64,000 bases of DNA from Entophlyctis helioformis (Eukaryota > Chytridiomycota > Chytridiomycetes > Chytridiales > Chytriomycetaceae). The notes beneath the pieces were generated by a model. It ran no database searches. It worked only from the letters and a program-made list of their open reading frames with translations, and was not told the DNA's origin. A program made the translations under genes and the position numbers. The stretch covers positions 32,595 to 96,594 of the forward strand of contig JAHLKH010000098.1 in NCBI GenBank assembly GCA_025526915.1, read 5' to 3'. Shown here piece by piece: positions 12,752-25,242 of the stretch (position 1 is the first letter of the stretch; each line of letters begins with the position of its first letter).

Positions 12752-14473
12752 CTACTCGTTGGGAGCAGCAGCAGCGGCAGCCGACTTCTTGGAGCCCGAC
12801 TTCTTCTTCTTGTTGCCGCCGGCACGGACGGCCGTCTTGAGCAGCTCGACAACCTCGGGCGCGACAGCGCGCTTCTCCGAGACAACGAGCTCCTGGGCCC
12901 AGGGCACGCCGGTGATCTTGAGGGGGCCGTTGGGGGTGACGAGGACGGTGAACATGACGTGGGCCACGGACGCGCCGTCCTTTTCGTAGAGCACGGGGTA
13001 GGGGGTGACGAGCGAGTTGCGGGCGCACTCGACGATGCCGGCGCGGGCCTTTGTCTCCTCCTCAAACTGGCGCAGCGAGAAGCCCATGGTGCCAAACTCC
13101 TTTGAGATGTGCGAGAAGACGGCGCGCGAGGTCTGCAGCTTGAGCTGGTAGGTGTGGTCGGCGTTGCGCTTGAAGACGGTGGTGCGGGCGTCGCCGGGCT
13201 TTGTCTTGCCCTCGCCGGTGGTGAGCAGCAGGTTGACGGCGTAGACCTCGCCCTCCTCGATGGCGGTCTCGCGGATGTCGCGACGGAGCGGCTCGCTCGA
13301 GTTGAAGATGATCTGCTTGGGGCCGTCGAGGATGTTGCGGAGCACCTGGGAGGCGACGACGTCTGTGGTTGTGGTGGTGGGCGAGAGAGGGAGGGAGAGT
13401 GTGAGACAAGTGTGAGACAGCGAGTGAGACAGTGAGTGAGACAGCAGGAGACAGAGAGAGACACCAAGAGACACTCACTCTCGACGGGCGTGCACTCAAA
13501 GTCGGCCGCCACTCTGTCGACCATGTCGACAATGTCGCCAATGGTCTTGGAGGGGCGCAGCAGACGGATCACGGCCTCTGCGGCGACGTGGGCGGCCTGC
13601 AGGACATCGGCGGTGCGGCCGGTGGCGGGCGCAGCCTGCGGGTGGATGATCGAGTGAGATGGATGAGTGAGTGAGATGGAGTCGAAAGAGTGAGTGATCG
13701 AATGAGTGAGAGATGCACAAGTGGGCAGTGGAGCAGCCACGGCAGCACACTCGGTGCACACACACACACACGGCTCTGTATACATACGCATACAACACCA
13801 TAGAACAACAACAACAACCACAACAACACCATAGGACAACCAACGCGCACCTTGGAGGCACCGACGACCATCGTGTGGGCCGCCTGCGCAATGTAGCCGT
13901 CAATGTGCGCGCCGAGCTCGACCCGCACCACGTCGCCCGTCTTGAGCGTGATGCCCGCCTCGGGGTCCGACGGCAGCGGCGACAGCGAGCACAGCGCTGT
14001 GGCCGGCGACACGCACGTCGGGAACGCAATGCCCTTGCGCAGCTTCTTGTCCTTGGCGTACGCCGCCTTGGCCAGCTCGCCGATCTTGGCGTCGCCCAGC
14101 GAGCACAGCTGCAGCACCGAGGCGCCGTCGACGGCGGCCGCGAGCACGGCGGCAAGGGCCTCTGTTCAACCCGTCGTCGTTGTCGTCGTCGTCGTCGTCG
14201 TCGTTGTTGTCATATGCAGGGGGTGTTGTCCGTGTCAGTCGCCTGCGTCTATGGACCTATGGACCTATGCACCTGCACCTGCACAAGCACACACACAACC
14301 ACAACCACATACACACAGACAGGCAACACTCAACTGTTTGCGATTTCACCGGCTGCCTGGTACTTGGCCAGCACCACGTCGGTCAGCTTGTTCTCGGACG
14401 GCTCCTCGTCAGACGCCTCGACGTCGTCGTCGACAATGTCGGCGGGCTTCTCGTTCTTTGCGGGCGGGGCCAT
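12752..14473 (-). CDS. EBP1/PA2G4-type methionine-aminopeptidase-fold protein
   Basis: Four exons: 14473-14335, 14161-13851, 13635-13479, 13362-12752, 1218 nt, 405 residues. It starts MAPPAKNEKPADIVDDDVE, then LTDVVLAKYQAAGEIAN, a pita-bread fold (LKTGDVVRVELGAHIDGYIA, HVAAEAVIRLLRPSKT), and a C terminus ending in a Lys-rich tail (NKKKKSGSKK). The first intron begins GTTGAG, an uncommon donor, but the phase fits and the join reads GEIANKALAAV. Family knowledge: EBP1/p38-2G4 binds the 60S ribosome exit region and lacks aminopeptidase activity. Fungal relatives (Cdb4, Arx1) act in ribosome biogenesis or nucleic-acid binding. It is convergent with the Vps2 gene, with 253 bp between their ends. 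Confidence 0.9.
13379..13478. repeat. GTGAGACAG repeats inside EBP1 intron
   Basis: Intron 13363-13478 consists largely of GTGAGAC/GAGTGAGACAG copies on the plus strand, pyrimidine-rich TGTCTCAC on the transcribed strand, similar to the array at 10083-10196. Confidence 0.8.
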
Positions 14474-14855
14474 TTCCTATGTGTGTCGGTGTGTGTGTCG
14501 GTGTTGGTGACGGTGTCGGTGAGTGCGACTGAAGGCGGAAGCAGCAACAAAAAAAACGCTTTCTTTTGGTGCGCGTTTGCCGCCAAACACCGCACGCAAC
14601 ATGGCTGCTGGTGCGACACCGGCGAGTGGTGCGTGTCTGCGTGTCTGCGTGTGCGCTCGTTGTGCACGGCCTGTGGCGGGCCTGCTGCGGGCCTGCATCT
14701 GCATATGCATGCCTGCATCTGCATCTGCCTGCATCTGCATCTGCCCATGCGCATCTGCCCATGTCTGCCTGCATCTGCACCGCCGTTCACACAACTGACA
14801 AACTGCGACGGCCGCCGCCGCCACTACAACAACAACCACAACGACGACGGCGACA
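14474..14855. promoter_or_regulatory. Divergent intergenic region between EBP1 and the PH-domain gene
   Basis: This 382-bp gap separates two divergently transcribed genes, so promoters for both should lie here. Visible content: a GT-rich run near 14478-14522, an A-run near 14549 and a TGCATCTGCC-type imperfect repeat at 14691-14780. No open frame here can be supported. Confidence 0.4.
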
Positions 14856-17800
14856 ATGCCGATGCCGATGCCGTGCCCGGCAGGCGACACCACGGAATCC
14901 TCGGCTACAGACGCCGGCTCGCTGTCGGATGCGTCCTCTGCCGCAGACGGCCCCGCCATGCCCTTGCCGCTTCTGCAGGCTCAGATCCAGCCGCGTCCGC
15001 CTTCTGCGTCGCCAGCGTCGCCAGCAGGTGCCGCTTCTGCCGCTGCTGCCGCTGCCCCTGTGCCGCGGCCCGTCGGCTCGGCCCCCCAACGCCCGGGCCG
15101 CAGGATCTTTGCCGCTCCCTCTGCTGCGGCCGATGCTGCGTCTGGGACCGCCGCCTCGGACGCCGGCAGCGACAGCGACGACAGCAGCGACAACGACAGC
15201 AACGGCAACGACAATGGCGGCGGCGGCCGCGCCGATCGGCCTGCCAGCCCTGCCGCCAAGACCTCCAGCAGCATCCACACCGAGACTCCTCGTGCATCCA
15301 GACCCACGTCCGCCCGTACGTTGCCCAAGATATGCTTCCCTGATTGCCTGCCGCTGTGTGCTGTGCACAGTCGCTTCGTGGCCATGCCTTGGCTTGGCTT
15401 CCACGCGGCCGCACTTGTCGAGCATCCAACTGACGCTGCTGTGCGTGTCCAGGCTCTCCATCGGCTCCTCAAGATCAGCAGCAGCAGCAGCAGCAGCAGC
15501 AGTACGCACCAGCGCCGCCAAAGTCGCGGCCCTTGTCGGCCCAGTCAACTGCATCGCGCTCGGCTGCTGCTCCGGCCCTTGTTTCGTCCGAGCCCATCGT
15601 CACTGGCATCGATGTAGACGATGCCGATGCCGATGTCGACGCCGATGCCGACGCCGCCTCACGGCCCGCCCACAGTCTTGCAGACGCACACGGCCCGTCT
15701 GCCCAGCCTGGGCCTGCGGCGGCTGCAGCCACCGATCCCTTTGCAAATCCAGACCAGGCGGACGACGCAGCCGCAAGACCACCGCATGTGCTGCGGCACG
15801 GCGACATCATCGCCGATCAGGTCGAGCATGACAGCCCTGCGCCAGAGAGTGCACAGCTGCCGGGTACCGGCCACGAGCAGCGGCCAAAGCTGTCGACTGA
15901 CAGTTCGCCGGACAGATCGGGATACGATCCGTCCATCATCAACAACTACGCAGACGACGACAACGCATCGGCGCTGAGGGCAGACACCAGCATCGACTCG
16001 CAGCCGCTCGCCAACGCAGACGCTGCTGCGCAACCCAATCAGGACCAAAGCCCTTCGCTGTCGCCAACGGCCGTCATGTCTGGCGCGTCGTCGGCTGCAA
16101 ACCGCTTCCGCGGCGCGTCGGACATCATGCAGCTCTCGAGCATGTTCTTTGGCCAGTCGCAAAAGTTCTACCACTGCGGCTTTGTGTACAAGAAGAACGA
16201 GCTCAACCCTGACGGCCGGCCCCTGACGGGCAACGACAACCTCGGCCACGCGGAGCATTCCGATCGTGGCGGCGAGTGGTCCAAGTGGTGGATGGAGCTG
16301 TGGGGCCCTGTGCTTCAGCTGTGGCGCGTGCCCGACGAGCTCGCAGAGATCCCGTACACATACGGCCTGCCTGCCGACAAGTTCATCGCCTTTGAGATGG
16401 ACCCTGCGCAGGACTTTCTGGCTGCCGTCAAGGCTGCACACAATGCACCCATCTACATCAACGTCACCGACGCCATGGTCGAGATGCTGCCGGCCGACTT
16501 CAAGCTGCCGTCGTCGCTCAATGCCGCCCGGCCGCCACCGCTTCCGTACACGTCCATGTTCGTCATGTCCAATGCGGGATCCAACCTGTTCCTGTTTGCG
16601 TGCGTGTCGGCCATCCACTGCAACACCTGGATGGCCGCCTTGCGACTGGTCGCGTTCGAGGTGCAGAAGCTCAACCAGCTCTTTACGTTCAAGCTCCTCA
16701 AGCGTCCGCAGCATGTCCTTGCCTGGGAGGCTGCCGGCGTCGCCCCGTTCGAGTCGCACTCCTTCCGCGGCGAGGTGCGCTTCGAGGGCCCCCTCCAGGT
16801 GCGCACCGCCTACTCCATGCAGTGGAAGGCGTACCATGTCGTGGTCACGTCGCGTGTCGGACTGGACCCGACAGCAAGTTCTGGCTCGTCCTCCCTCACC
16901 AAGAAACTGTTTGGCAAGCGGTCGTCCAACCTCGACTTTTCCAAGCGCGGCAACATCGTGTTTTACGAGACCAAGGCGGATGCCAAAAAGGGAAAGCGGC
17001 CCGTGTTCACGATGGATACCCTGCGCAGCATTGCTGCCATCTGGCCAGAGAAACCAGAGATGATCGAGCTGGGCATGGTGTGCATCGCCAAGCTCGAGGG
17101 CACGCTGCATGTGCCGGCCAAGCAGCTGTCGCGCTCTGGCTCGGCGTCGTCCACCGACACGGATCAGTCGCAGAGCGGCAACCAGAGCCTGTCGTCTTCG
17201 ATGGGATCTCTGAGCGGCCTTTCCCAACAGCAGCAACAGCAGCAACAGCAACATCAGGCATCTTCGTCCACGCCTAACCAGCTGTCGTCCCAGTCGTCAC
17301 TGCGTCAGCCCACGCCCTTGTCGCTGTCCAACTTTGAGAACGGGTTCCCCTCGTTTACGGCACCCTCGGCCCTCCGCGATATCGTCGAAGGCACCGACAA
17401 CCGCCCGCCGCCGCCCTATATACACATCCTCACGCCATCTACCAACGATCTCGCCAAGTGGATGACCTGTCTCTACGCCGCCTTTAGTCTCGATGCCGAC
17501 TACGACCATGCCGAAGCCGAGATTGCCGAGATGGTGCGCGCGTCGCAACCCCAGCCGGTCCAGCCGGCTCCTCCGCCGCCGCCGTTGCTGCCGGCGATTG
17601 GCGCCGACGGCTCGCTTGTCGATCCGGCGACCCTGCCACCGCCACCTCCACCACCTCCGCCACCGCAAGCCGTCCTCTGGCCCACGCCGCTGTTCCTCTC
17701 GGTCGCCGAGATTGCTGGACTGGCCATGCTCCACGCGGTGCCCCTCGACACCAACATCCAGTTTGCGCACTACTTTGCGCAGAAGCTCATGTTCTCACGG

Positions 17801-20800
17801 CAGGGCAAGCTGCGCGTCTGGTGCGAGTCGCTGGCCAAGGGCGAGTGGGAGCGCCGGCTCACTGCACGCCGCGAGGTCGACGCCAAGCTCCGCGTGCTGT
17901 TCGACTGGGTCGAGCGCGTCAAGACGGCGTTGCGCGAGCAGGGCGTGGTCGTGCCTGAGCGGATGAAGGCACCCGACATGTACGGCCTGGGCGATGCGGT
18001 CCTTGATACGGCTGATGGCGACGCGGAGCGCGATGCGAAAGAGGCAAAGGCAGCAAAGGCGAAACGCAAGGCTAAACGGGCGAGCAAGGCGCTTGAGCGT
18101 GCTGCGGCGGCGAGTGCTGCGGCTGCGGCTGGCGCTGGTGCTGGTGCTGGTGCCGATCAGGGCGGTGCAGACGGATCGGTCGTCTCGGCGGATACGACGG
18201 TTGCCGTCAACACCACGCCCGAGGTCGATGCCGGGCAAAGCGTGCGATTTGCTGTCCCCGGCGATGACCGTCCAGACGATACCCAGGATTCTAGTCAGCA
18301 GCCCCGTGACGTGTCGACGGCACCCATCACAATGGCAACGACCGAAGCAGCCGGAGTCGCGGCTCCTGGAGCTGCTGTCTCTCCGGCTGTCGACCACGCG
18401 GCCGCTCGCCCTGGATCGGCCGACTCGGACTATTCGGACGACTCGGACAGCGACAGCGACAGCGAGAGCGATGACGACGACGACAAGAATGCCGGCGCAA
18501 ACGGCAAAGCAGCTGCGATGCAATCCAAAGATGCAGACGAGGACTCGGACACCACCGACGACGGCAGTGTGAGCGAGGAAGAGAACTCGGATGACGGGAG
18601 CATGAGTGACGACAATGACAGCGAAGACGACCAGATCATGGTGAGTCCACTCCTTTTCATCTCCGCTCCGCCGGCGGTAAGGGGAAGTGCAGTGCTAACT
18701 GGAGCTGTATTGGGGTGGGGGGAACAGGTGCCGAGCCATATGATGCACCAGGGGTACAACTCTGGCGTGCCGGTCGACTACGAGTACGAGGAGAGCGTCA
18801 ACGAGTTCCAGATCTATGGACAGAACACGCTGCTGGCACAGATGGCCGAGAACCAGCAGCGGGCCATTGATCGAGTGCAGGCCGGCCGGCTTGTCAACCT
18901 ATCCGACAAGGACAGTTTGGAGCTCAAGGTGTGTGCACACATTCGTGCTTGGCTTGTAGCGGGACACGTTCACTAAAGGTTGTTCGTGGCATGCGGGTCC
19001 AGATCGAGAAACGCGACGCGCTTATCCCCCAGCTGGAGCAGCAACTGCAAAGCCAGGTGCCAATGTTCCAGTCCAACTCGTTGCTCGAGCGCGTCGGTGC
19101 GAGTGGGCCGCGTCCGCTCGCGCAGGACGGCCCACTCCTCTCCAACATCAAGACAGAGGAGAGGGTCAAGCCCAGGCTCGAGGGCGGACTGCTCGGCGAG
19201 ATGAACCGGCGCGAGAAAGAGCGCGAGTACTTCAAGAAGCTCGGGTACAAGGCGACGGGGCCATCTGGCGGTGTGCTGCCGGCATCGTTCTACCCGCCCA
19301 TGATGATGATGATGCAGGGACAAGGACAGGGACAGCCGGGCATGATGCCAGGGATGATGCCGGGCATGCAGATGGTGCCTGGCATGGGCATGATGCCCGG
19401 GATGATGCATCCGGGCATGATGCAGGGCATGGGCATGATGCCGCCACAAGGCCAGCCCGGCATGTATCCGTACGGGTACTATCCGCCGCCGCAGGGGATG
19501 CCCGGACAGCCGGGGCCGTCGGGTGCAGGCAACCGCAACAGCGCGCAGATGTGGCCGGGCGGCATGGGGTACCCTCCTCAGGGACCGCAAGGCATGTATC
19601 CACAGTACATGTACCCGTACGGGTACGCGATGCCGCCGCCCGACGACGACGAGCTGCCTGCTGTCACGCAGAAGCGCGAGTCGGTGCGCCACCAGTGGCT
19701 CGAGTTTGAGCGGTACGTTTGGTTGCATGGTGTGTTGGGACGCGCCCGTATGACTGACACGGCTGGACGGATGCAGGAACAAGGAGCGCCAGCGGATGGG
19801 CGAGCGCATGGCCGAGACGATGCAGCAACAGCAACAGCAACAGCAGCATCCGATGATGGGCGGCGGCATGTGGCCGCCACAGCAACCCGGCGGTTTCGTT
19901 GATCCTGCCATGGCGCAGCTGCAAGCCAAGGTGTCCATGGCCTCGTTTGGCGACGCCAGCATCTACCATCGCATCCGCTCCGGGTCTGGTCTGCCGGCCG
20001 GCAGCCACGACGATTCGTCGGACCCGTCCAACCTGAGCGCGTCCAATATGGACCAAGGCGAGTCGGACAGCGAGTCGGGCTCGGACTCGTCGGTCGAGGA
20101 CGAGGATTCAGAGGACGGCCAGCGGTACGCGCGCAGCGGCACGGACACGGCGAGCAGCGCGTCCGGAATGCGGCGGCTCGACAGCGGCACCGAGAGCGGC
20201 GATTCCGGGTCAGACGAGTCGGACGAAGACGTGCCATTGCATGCGCTCGCTGCCGGTCGCGGTGCCGCCAAAGCGTCCAAACAGGCTGGCGGGCCAGGCA
20301 ACGCTGCCGGGTTCGGTGCTTCTGCTGCAAAGAAGGCGAAGAAGGCGAGAGCGGCAACGAGCGAGTCTGGCACCGAGTCAGAGAGCGACGACGACGACGT
20401 GCCGCTCGGTGGCCGACCCGGCGGCGATTCCGACAGCGACGAGGAAGATGATGATGTGCCGCTGGGTGAGCGTGTGCCGGGCCAGCCGACTCCGCCGTAC
20501 CCGCGTCTGATGCGGCAAGGAGACTCGGACTCGGAGACGTCGGGCTCGGGCCGGCCGCGTCCGCCGTATATCCCCCCAGGCACATCGTCTGACGACGATG
20601 ACGCTCCGCTTGCCATGCATGCAGGCCCTGCGATGAGCCGATCAGCCCTACCGCTTGCCCCGACTGGGCAGGCGGCCCTCTCTTCTCAGCAGCAGCAGCA
20701 GATGATGCAGATGCAGCAGCAAATGTCTGGAATGACTGGCATGTCTGGAATGCCTGGGATGCCCGCAATGCCCACCGGTGCCATCTGGACGCCGCAGCAG

Positions 20801-21028
20801 ATCATGCAGATGCAGATGCAGGTGCAGCAGATGCAGCAACAGATCCAGCAGCAGGTTCAACTCCAGCAGCAGCTCCAGATGCAGCAGACCCAGCAGGCCC
20901 AGCAGATGCAGCAGATGCAGCAGACGCATCAGCAGCGGTTTGTTGGACAGCCTGGGCAAGGCGGCCGCGTGCCAGACGGCGACGATAGCGACGCGGGCAG
21001 CGAGAGCGAGTCGAGTGACGCGTCGTGA
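14856..21028 (+). CDS. PH-domain protein of the Caf120/Skg3 type
   Basis: Five exons: 14856-15315, 15453-18640, 18728-18928, 18979-19712, 19777-21028, 5835 nt, 1,944 residues, no frame break. The N-terminal 400 residues are disordered (Ser, Asp, Ala, a Q run at the exon 2 start). The PH region begins FYHCGFVYKKNELNPDGRPL and includes WSKWWMELWGPVLQLWRV and NLFLFACVSAIHCNTWM. A second conserved block follows (FRGEVRFEGPLQVRTAYSMQ, GNIVFYETKADAKKGKRPVF, SIAAIWPEKPEMIELGMVCI) and a third near ILTPSTNDLAKWMTCLYAAF. The C-terminal third is Met/Gly/Pro-rich and then Gln-rich, with acidic Ser clusters. Family knowledge: Caf120 associates with CCR4-NOT; Skg3 localises to sites of polarised growth. 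The start is the first ATG of a short ATGCCG run. Confidence 0.85.
20690..20935 (+). repeat. Glutamine/methionine-rich low-complexity coding stretch
   Basis: CAG-rich sequence within the last exon of the Caf120/Skg3-like gene, encoding long mixed Q/M runs. It is in frame and translated, and is typical of condensate-prone proteins of mRNA metabolism. Confidence 0.85.
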
Positions 21029-21123
21029 CAGTTGTGAGCAACAAAATGAAATGAAATGTTATTTTGACGCGAGTCTGTTTTGCCGACGACGTTGACCAAC
21101 ACAAACAAAAAAGACGACGACGG

Positions 21124-23617
21124 ATGTCACCATCACCGTCTACCAACGAGACCACGCCGCTGCTCATCACATCGGCGTACGGCTCGGCATCCGGTGTCAG
21201 CGACGAGCGGGCAGCAGCAGCAAGCGTGGCGACACTCACGAACCCGCCCAGTGCCTCCGATGCGAATGCAAACACTGCAGTCGGCGTGATGGCGCCAGCC
21301 GTGCCGAGCGTGTTGCCGTGGAAGCAGATGTTCATGATATGTACGGTGACGTTTGTCGGTGAGTCTGTCTTCTCCCCGCTGTCTGCGTCTGCATATCCCA
21401 TCTGCCCCTCCCCGCATCTCTCTCCCTTCTCCTGTCGTATCGTGTCTGTCCACGACCTGCGTGGCCATTTGAGCCGATGTTGAACGACCCAACAACAACA
21501 ACAACACTAACAACACTAACAATACTCACATCGCGACACACAGAGCCCGTGCAGTTTGGGGTGCTGTTCCCGTTCATCTACTTTCTCGTGCGCGACTTTC
21601 ACATTGCCCGTGACGAGAAGGAGCTCGGCTTCTATGTCGGCATGCTCGCGTCCTCGTTCTGCGTTGCGCAGCTGTTCACGTCGCTGCCGTGGGGCTGGCT
21701 GTCGGACCGTATCGGCCGGCGGCCGGTCATCCTGATCGGTCTCATCGGCAATGCCATCACGTGCGCGCTGTTTGGCGCGAGTGAGACCTATATCTACGCA
21801 GTGAGTGATGCCGGCACGCGGTGTGCTGGATGTGCCCGGGCTGTGCTGACGCTTGTGCTTGACAGATTAGCATGCGGACGCTGTGTGGACTGCTGAACGG
21901 TACATGATGCGTGGATGGGTCGGCTGTGATGCATGGCTAGCTGTGATGGCTGACACGCCAAGACTCGGTGTTGGTTATTGGCTGCACAGGCAATATCGGC
22001 GTCATCAAGTCGATGCTGGGCGAGATCTCGGACGCGTCCAATCGCGGCATTGCGTTTGCGTACTGGGAGTCTGCCTTTGGCATTGGCACTATCGGTGAGC
22101 CGCAGCCTGCGTCCATGCCCCCATGTTCAGAGACTGGCTGATGCGGGCTTGCACTGACTGCCGCACGATCTTGCTGGACAGTCGGACCCATCATTGGCGG
22201 CTTCCTTGTTGATCCTGTGCACACATATCCGTGGCTGTTTGGCGACTCGGTGCTGTTCACTCGCTTCCCGTACCTGCTGCCATGTCTTGTGAGCGCATTC
22301 ATCTCGGTGCTCGGCGCCATTGCCGGCTTTGTGTTCTTGGAAGAGACGCTCAAGCGGCCAAGATCTACCGGCCAGTCGCGCTCGTCGTCGCCGTCACCAG
22401 AAAGACGCCGGTTGCTGCTCCAATGCGCAACCAGCTGCGTCGTCCGTCATTGCTCGACAATGCCCAGCCGCTTGGTGCAAACTTTTCGCTCGGCGGCTCT
22501 GCAAGTGCGCATCCCGCTGGCACTCCCGCCGGCCAGCCAGCACCTCCGCAGATCCTTGTTGAGGATGATCCCATCCACGGCCGCAGCCACAGCCACATTG
22601 GCAACGACCAACACGCAGCGCCGTTGCCCGAACACCCATCGCTGCACCTGGCCGTGCCCACATCGCTCGCCAGACGCGACTCGCTCGTCGTCTCGGACGC
22701 CGCCGTTCTCCTCTCCCGCTCCTCGTCCGTCATCTCTCTCGAGTCCTTTGTGCCGCTGCCCGAGTCCATGACCCTGTCTGCTGTCCTCACACCCAACGTT
22801 ATTCTGAGCATCGCAGGCTACGCCGCCTGGTCGCTCCTCCAAGTCCTCTTTGACGAGATCTATGCCCTGTTCATCGCCTCGCCGCTGCGTGCAGGTGGCC
22901 TCCAGTTCTCCTCGTTCGACATGGGCGTCGTGCTGTCCCTCGTCGGCGTCTCGCAGGTCTTTGGCCAGCTCGTGCTGTACCCCATGGCCGAGCGTCGGTG
23001 GGGATACGTTGGCTGCTTCAAGCTCGCGTCCGTCATCATGATCGTGTTCTCGCTCATCCTCCCGTTTGTGGGCGACTATGCGCGCGCGGTGGCCGACGAC
23101 CCTGTGGCCGGCGTGTACAGCGAGACGCAGAAGCTGTGGGTGTTTGTGGCGCTCATGACCGTGCTCTCTGGCCGGAACATTGGCAGCGTCATTGGCTTCA
23201 TTTCGGTAATGGTGCTTGTCAATGACTCTGCCCCTGGTAAACACACGCTCGGCACGGTGCACGGGTGTGGACAGGTTGCCGCGTCGTTTGTCCGGTAAGT
23301 CTGCGATACGGGCATGTGCATCCCATACACATGCACATGATGCGACGGCTGCCAATACTCGCTCACTCATCAACGCATGCAACACCAGATCGGTCGGGCC
23401 CGCTGTCGGTGGATCGCTATGGGCATGGTCACTCACCAACAACCTCGGCTTCCCCTTTGACGCGCATTTCACGCTCTTTGTGACAGCATTTGTCGCTCTT
23501 GGCTCGTTTGCCCTCTCCTTCTACATCAAGCATGGCCCAGACGTCCTGATTGACGACGACGGGCACGTCGTACACGACGACAGCGAGACCCAACGGTTGC
23601 TGGCTCAAGATGCATGA
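21124..23617 (+). CDS. Major facilitator superfamily transporter (ZIFL/drug:H+ antiporter-like)
   Basis: Six exons: 21124-21358, 21544-21800, 21866-21899, 21990-22094, 22182-23294, 23389-23617. Twelve membrane segments are expected. Visible marks: the loop 2-3 signature GWLSDRIGRRPVILIGLIG, first-helix motif EPVQFGVLFPFIYF, helix 5 region FGIGTIVGPIIGGFL, and C-half helices such as NVILSIAGY and GSVIGFISVMVLVNDSAPG. A long central cytoplasmic loop (about 150 residues, Ser/Arg-rich) is typical of this group. Substrate cannot be read from sequence. The 34-bp third exon is supported by exact phase on both sides. One base is missing near 22385-22400 (frame passes from the RPRSTGQSRS reading to the MRNQLRRPSL reading); exon lengths total 1973, and adding that base makes 1974, divisible by three. 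Confidence 0.85.
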
Positions 23618-23909
23618 TCATCTGTTCTCCTGGCAGGGGTGCTGAATGAACAGTCGCATGGAAAACGTTGAGTGCCAGACCATTTGAGTTTCAGAGTGGA
23701 TAAGCTGAGATATGGTTTGGTGGACATGTCGATGTGGCTAGTTTGCTCCGACATGGTAATGACAAGGGTGGTTGGAGGCTGGACGCAATAATCTGCTGCG
23801 TCGCAGTGATCCATTCCTGTGAAGCAGCGATTCTCTCACTAACAGTGGCTGCCCACGCGCAGTTGTCTGTCGGGCAGCGATCAAGTTGCTGTGTTTATTG
23901 GCAGGCTGA
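23618..23909. other. Intergenic, no gene seen
   Basis: The gap lies between the MFS 3' end and the 3' end of the first ankyrin gene. Its last part, TTTATTGGCAGGCTGATCA at 23893-23911, is shared with the corresponding ends of the other two ankyrin copies. Confidence 0.6.
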
Positions 23910-24938
23910 TCATGCCTGCTTCTCCGCAACTGCACGTTCGAGACGCTCGATGAGCTTGCGAGCTACATTTGCAACCCTGGCCCTTCGCAGCATCTCCGTC
24001 GCACGCGAAAGAGTCATGCTGTCCACCAAAACATCAACGATCGCGCCATCCTCTGCCTCACTGAGAGCATCAATCGTGAACTCGTATCCGCACGCGACCA
24101 GGAATCGGACAACCTTGAGGTGGCCATTCATGGCTGCACTGTCCATCGCATCGGTCGTGCATCCTTCCGTCCGGTTCTCGTGAAGCCACTTGACGACATC
24201 GAGATGTCCTCTTGCAGCCGCGTAAAGCATGGCGTCTTGCGAGCACGACGCGCTGCCTGCCTCGTGCAGCATCTGCACAACATCGAGACTGCCGTTCTCT
24301 GCAGCCAGGTCCATCGCCTTCCATCCTTCGTAACTCTGGAACTTGCCGAGATCAACGCCGTGATGATCAGCGAGGTGCTTGAGGAGTGCCGCGTGGCCGT
24401 AGTAGATCGCTATCCAGCCGAGGGAGATCGGATGCGAGAAATCGACGAGATCTAACCAGCCGTTGCGCATGAGGATGTGATGGAGGCGAGTCGCATCAAA
24501 GTTGCGATAGAACTCTGGGTCGATGTCGACTTGGTACTGGTTCAGACGGGGATCAATGTCGTAACAAACCGCTTGCTCTGGAAAGCGAGTGCACAGGCGG
24601 CTGTACATGGACCGAGATACAGGCAGCGAGAGCATGTCGAGAGAAGGACGCTCGGATTCCTCGAACCCGCCAACGCGGAAGTCGATGTCTGGCAGCAGAC
24701 CGAGGTCGCCTTGCCAGTCGATGCTGACGGCATCGGTCCAGAGCGCTTCGACTGTCGCTTCGTCGAGGTTGCGCTTGTCGCCGAGCAGACCGTTGACAAA
24801 GAGCGTGAGAGGGCCAGCTGCCCTGAGTATCATGGCGTGCAGCTCGGCTGGCATGCGGTCCCAGTGGCTGCTGCCGTACGGCATCGTCTCGTTGTCGTCC
24901 AGCTCAAGCGAAGCGACTGCATCAGCCAGGTTGTCCAT
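23910..24938 (-). CDS. F-box-like and ankyrin-repeat protein, copy 1
   Basis: Single exon, 342 residues, starting MDNLADAVASLELDDNETMP. An F-box-like segment (HWDRMPAELHAMILRAAGPL) is followed by a spacer and then ankyrin-type repeats (GWIAIYYGHAALLKHLADHH, KAMDLAAENGSLDVVQMLHE, DAMLYAAARGHLDVVKWLHE, DAMDSAAMNGHLKVVRFLVA). The C-terminal helix ends LERAVAEKQA. Family knowledge: such F-box/ankyrin proteins usually act as SCF substrate adaptors and form expanded families in chytrid-like fungi and amoebae. It is a clear paralogue of the genes at 25243 and 31312 and shares upstream sequence with them. The start is the ATG two codons inside a longer GTG-initiated frame. Confidence 0.8.
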   Translation of the reverse strand: MDNLADAVASLELDDNETMPYGSSHWDRMPAELHAMILRAAGPLTLFVNGLLGDKRNLDEATVEALWTDAVSIDWQGDLGLLPDIDFRVGGFEESERPSLDMLSLPVSRSMYSRLCTRFPEQAVCYDIDPRLNQYQVDIDPEFYRNFDATRLHHILMRNGWLDLVDFSHPISLGWIAIYYGHAALLKHLADHHGVDLGKFQSYEGWKAMDLAAENGSLDVVQMLHEAGSASCSQDAMLYAAARGHLDVVKWLHENRTEGCTTDAMDSAAMNGHLKVVRFLVACGYEFTIDALSEAEDGAIVDVLVDSMTLSRATEMLRRARVANVARKLIERLERAVAEKQA

Positions 24939-25039
24939 TGCCACCGAGCAGTGTTTTGTGGTTGGCAGGCAAGCGTGTCATAGCCACAATGCCGCTTTGG
25001 ACACGCAGCACAGCATGGCTGGCACAGATGGCACAGATG
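24939..25039. repeat. Ankyrin-unit upstream direct repeat, copy 1
   Basis: About 100 bp immediately upstream of the ankyrin start, beginning near GAGCAGTGTTTTGTGGTTGG and ending near GGCACAGATGGCACAGATG. Near-identical copies lie at 26350-26451 and 32335-32436, each directly 5' of an ankyrin start codon, so the duplicated unit includes the promoter. Confidence 0.9.
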
Positions 25040-25097
25040 TCGGGGCAGGCAGTGTGGCCAGCCACTTAGCAGTGGCATGTGGCTGGATGGCTGATGC

Positions 25098-25242
25098 CAG
25101 TGCAGCAACACGACGACAAGGCTGCAACTGCATGCACTGATGGCGATACCTTGCTTTGCATCAGCAGCCGTGTTGTCTGAACAAGACAGACACGCAGCAT
25201 CGCATGTGCGTTCAAGGATGGCACGCTTTATTGGCAGGCTGA
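25098..25242. repeat. Ankyrin-unit downstream direct repeat, copy 2
   Basis: Starts near GCAGCAACACGACGACAAGG and runs to the 3' end of ankyrin copy 2 (ATTGGCAGGCTGATCACGCC). It is closely matched by 31167-31311 next to ankyrin copy 3. The left edge of this repeat is the breakpoint of the sulfhydrylase fragment further along. Confidence 0.85.

Noticed and set aside
15659..17254. Minus-strand open frame of 531 codons
   Set aside because: Antisense of the conserved PH region of the Caf120/Skg3-like gene; the plus strand carries clear conserved motifs and splice sites.
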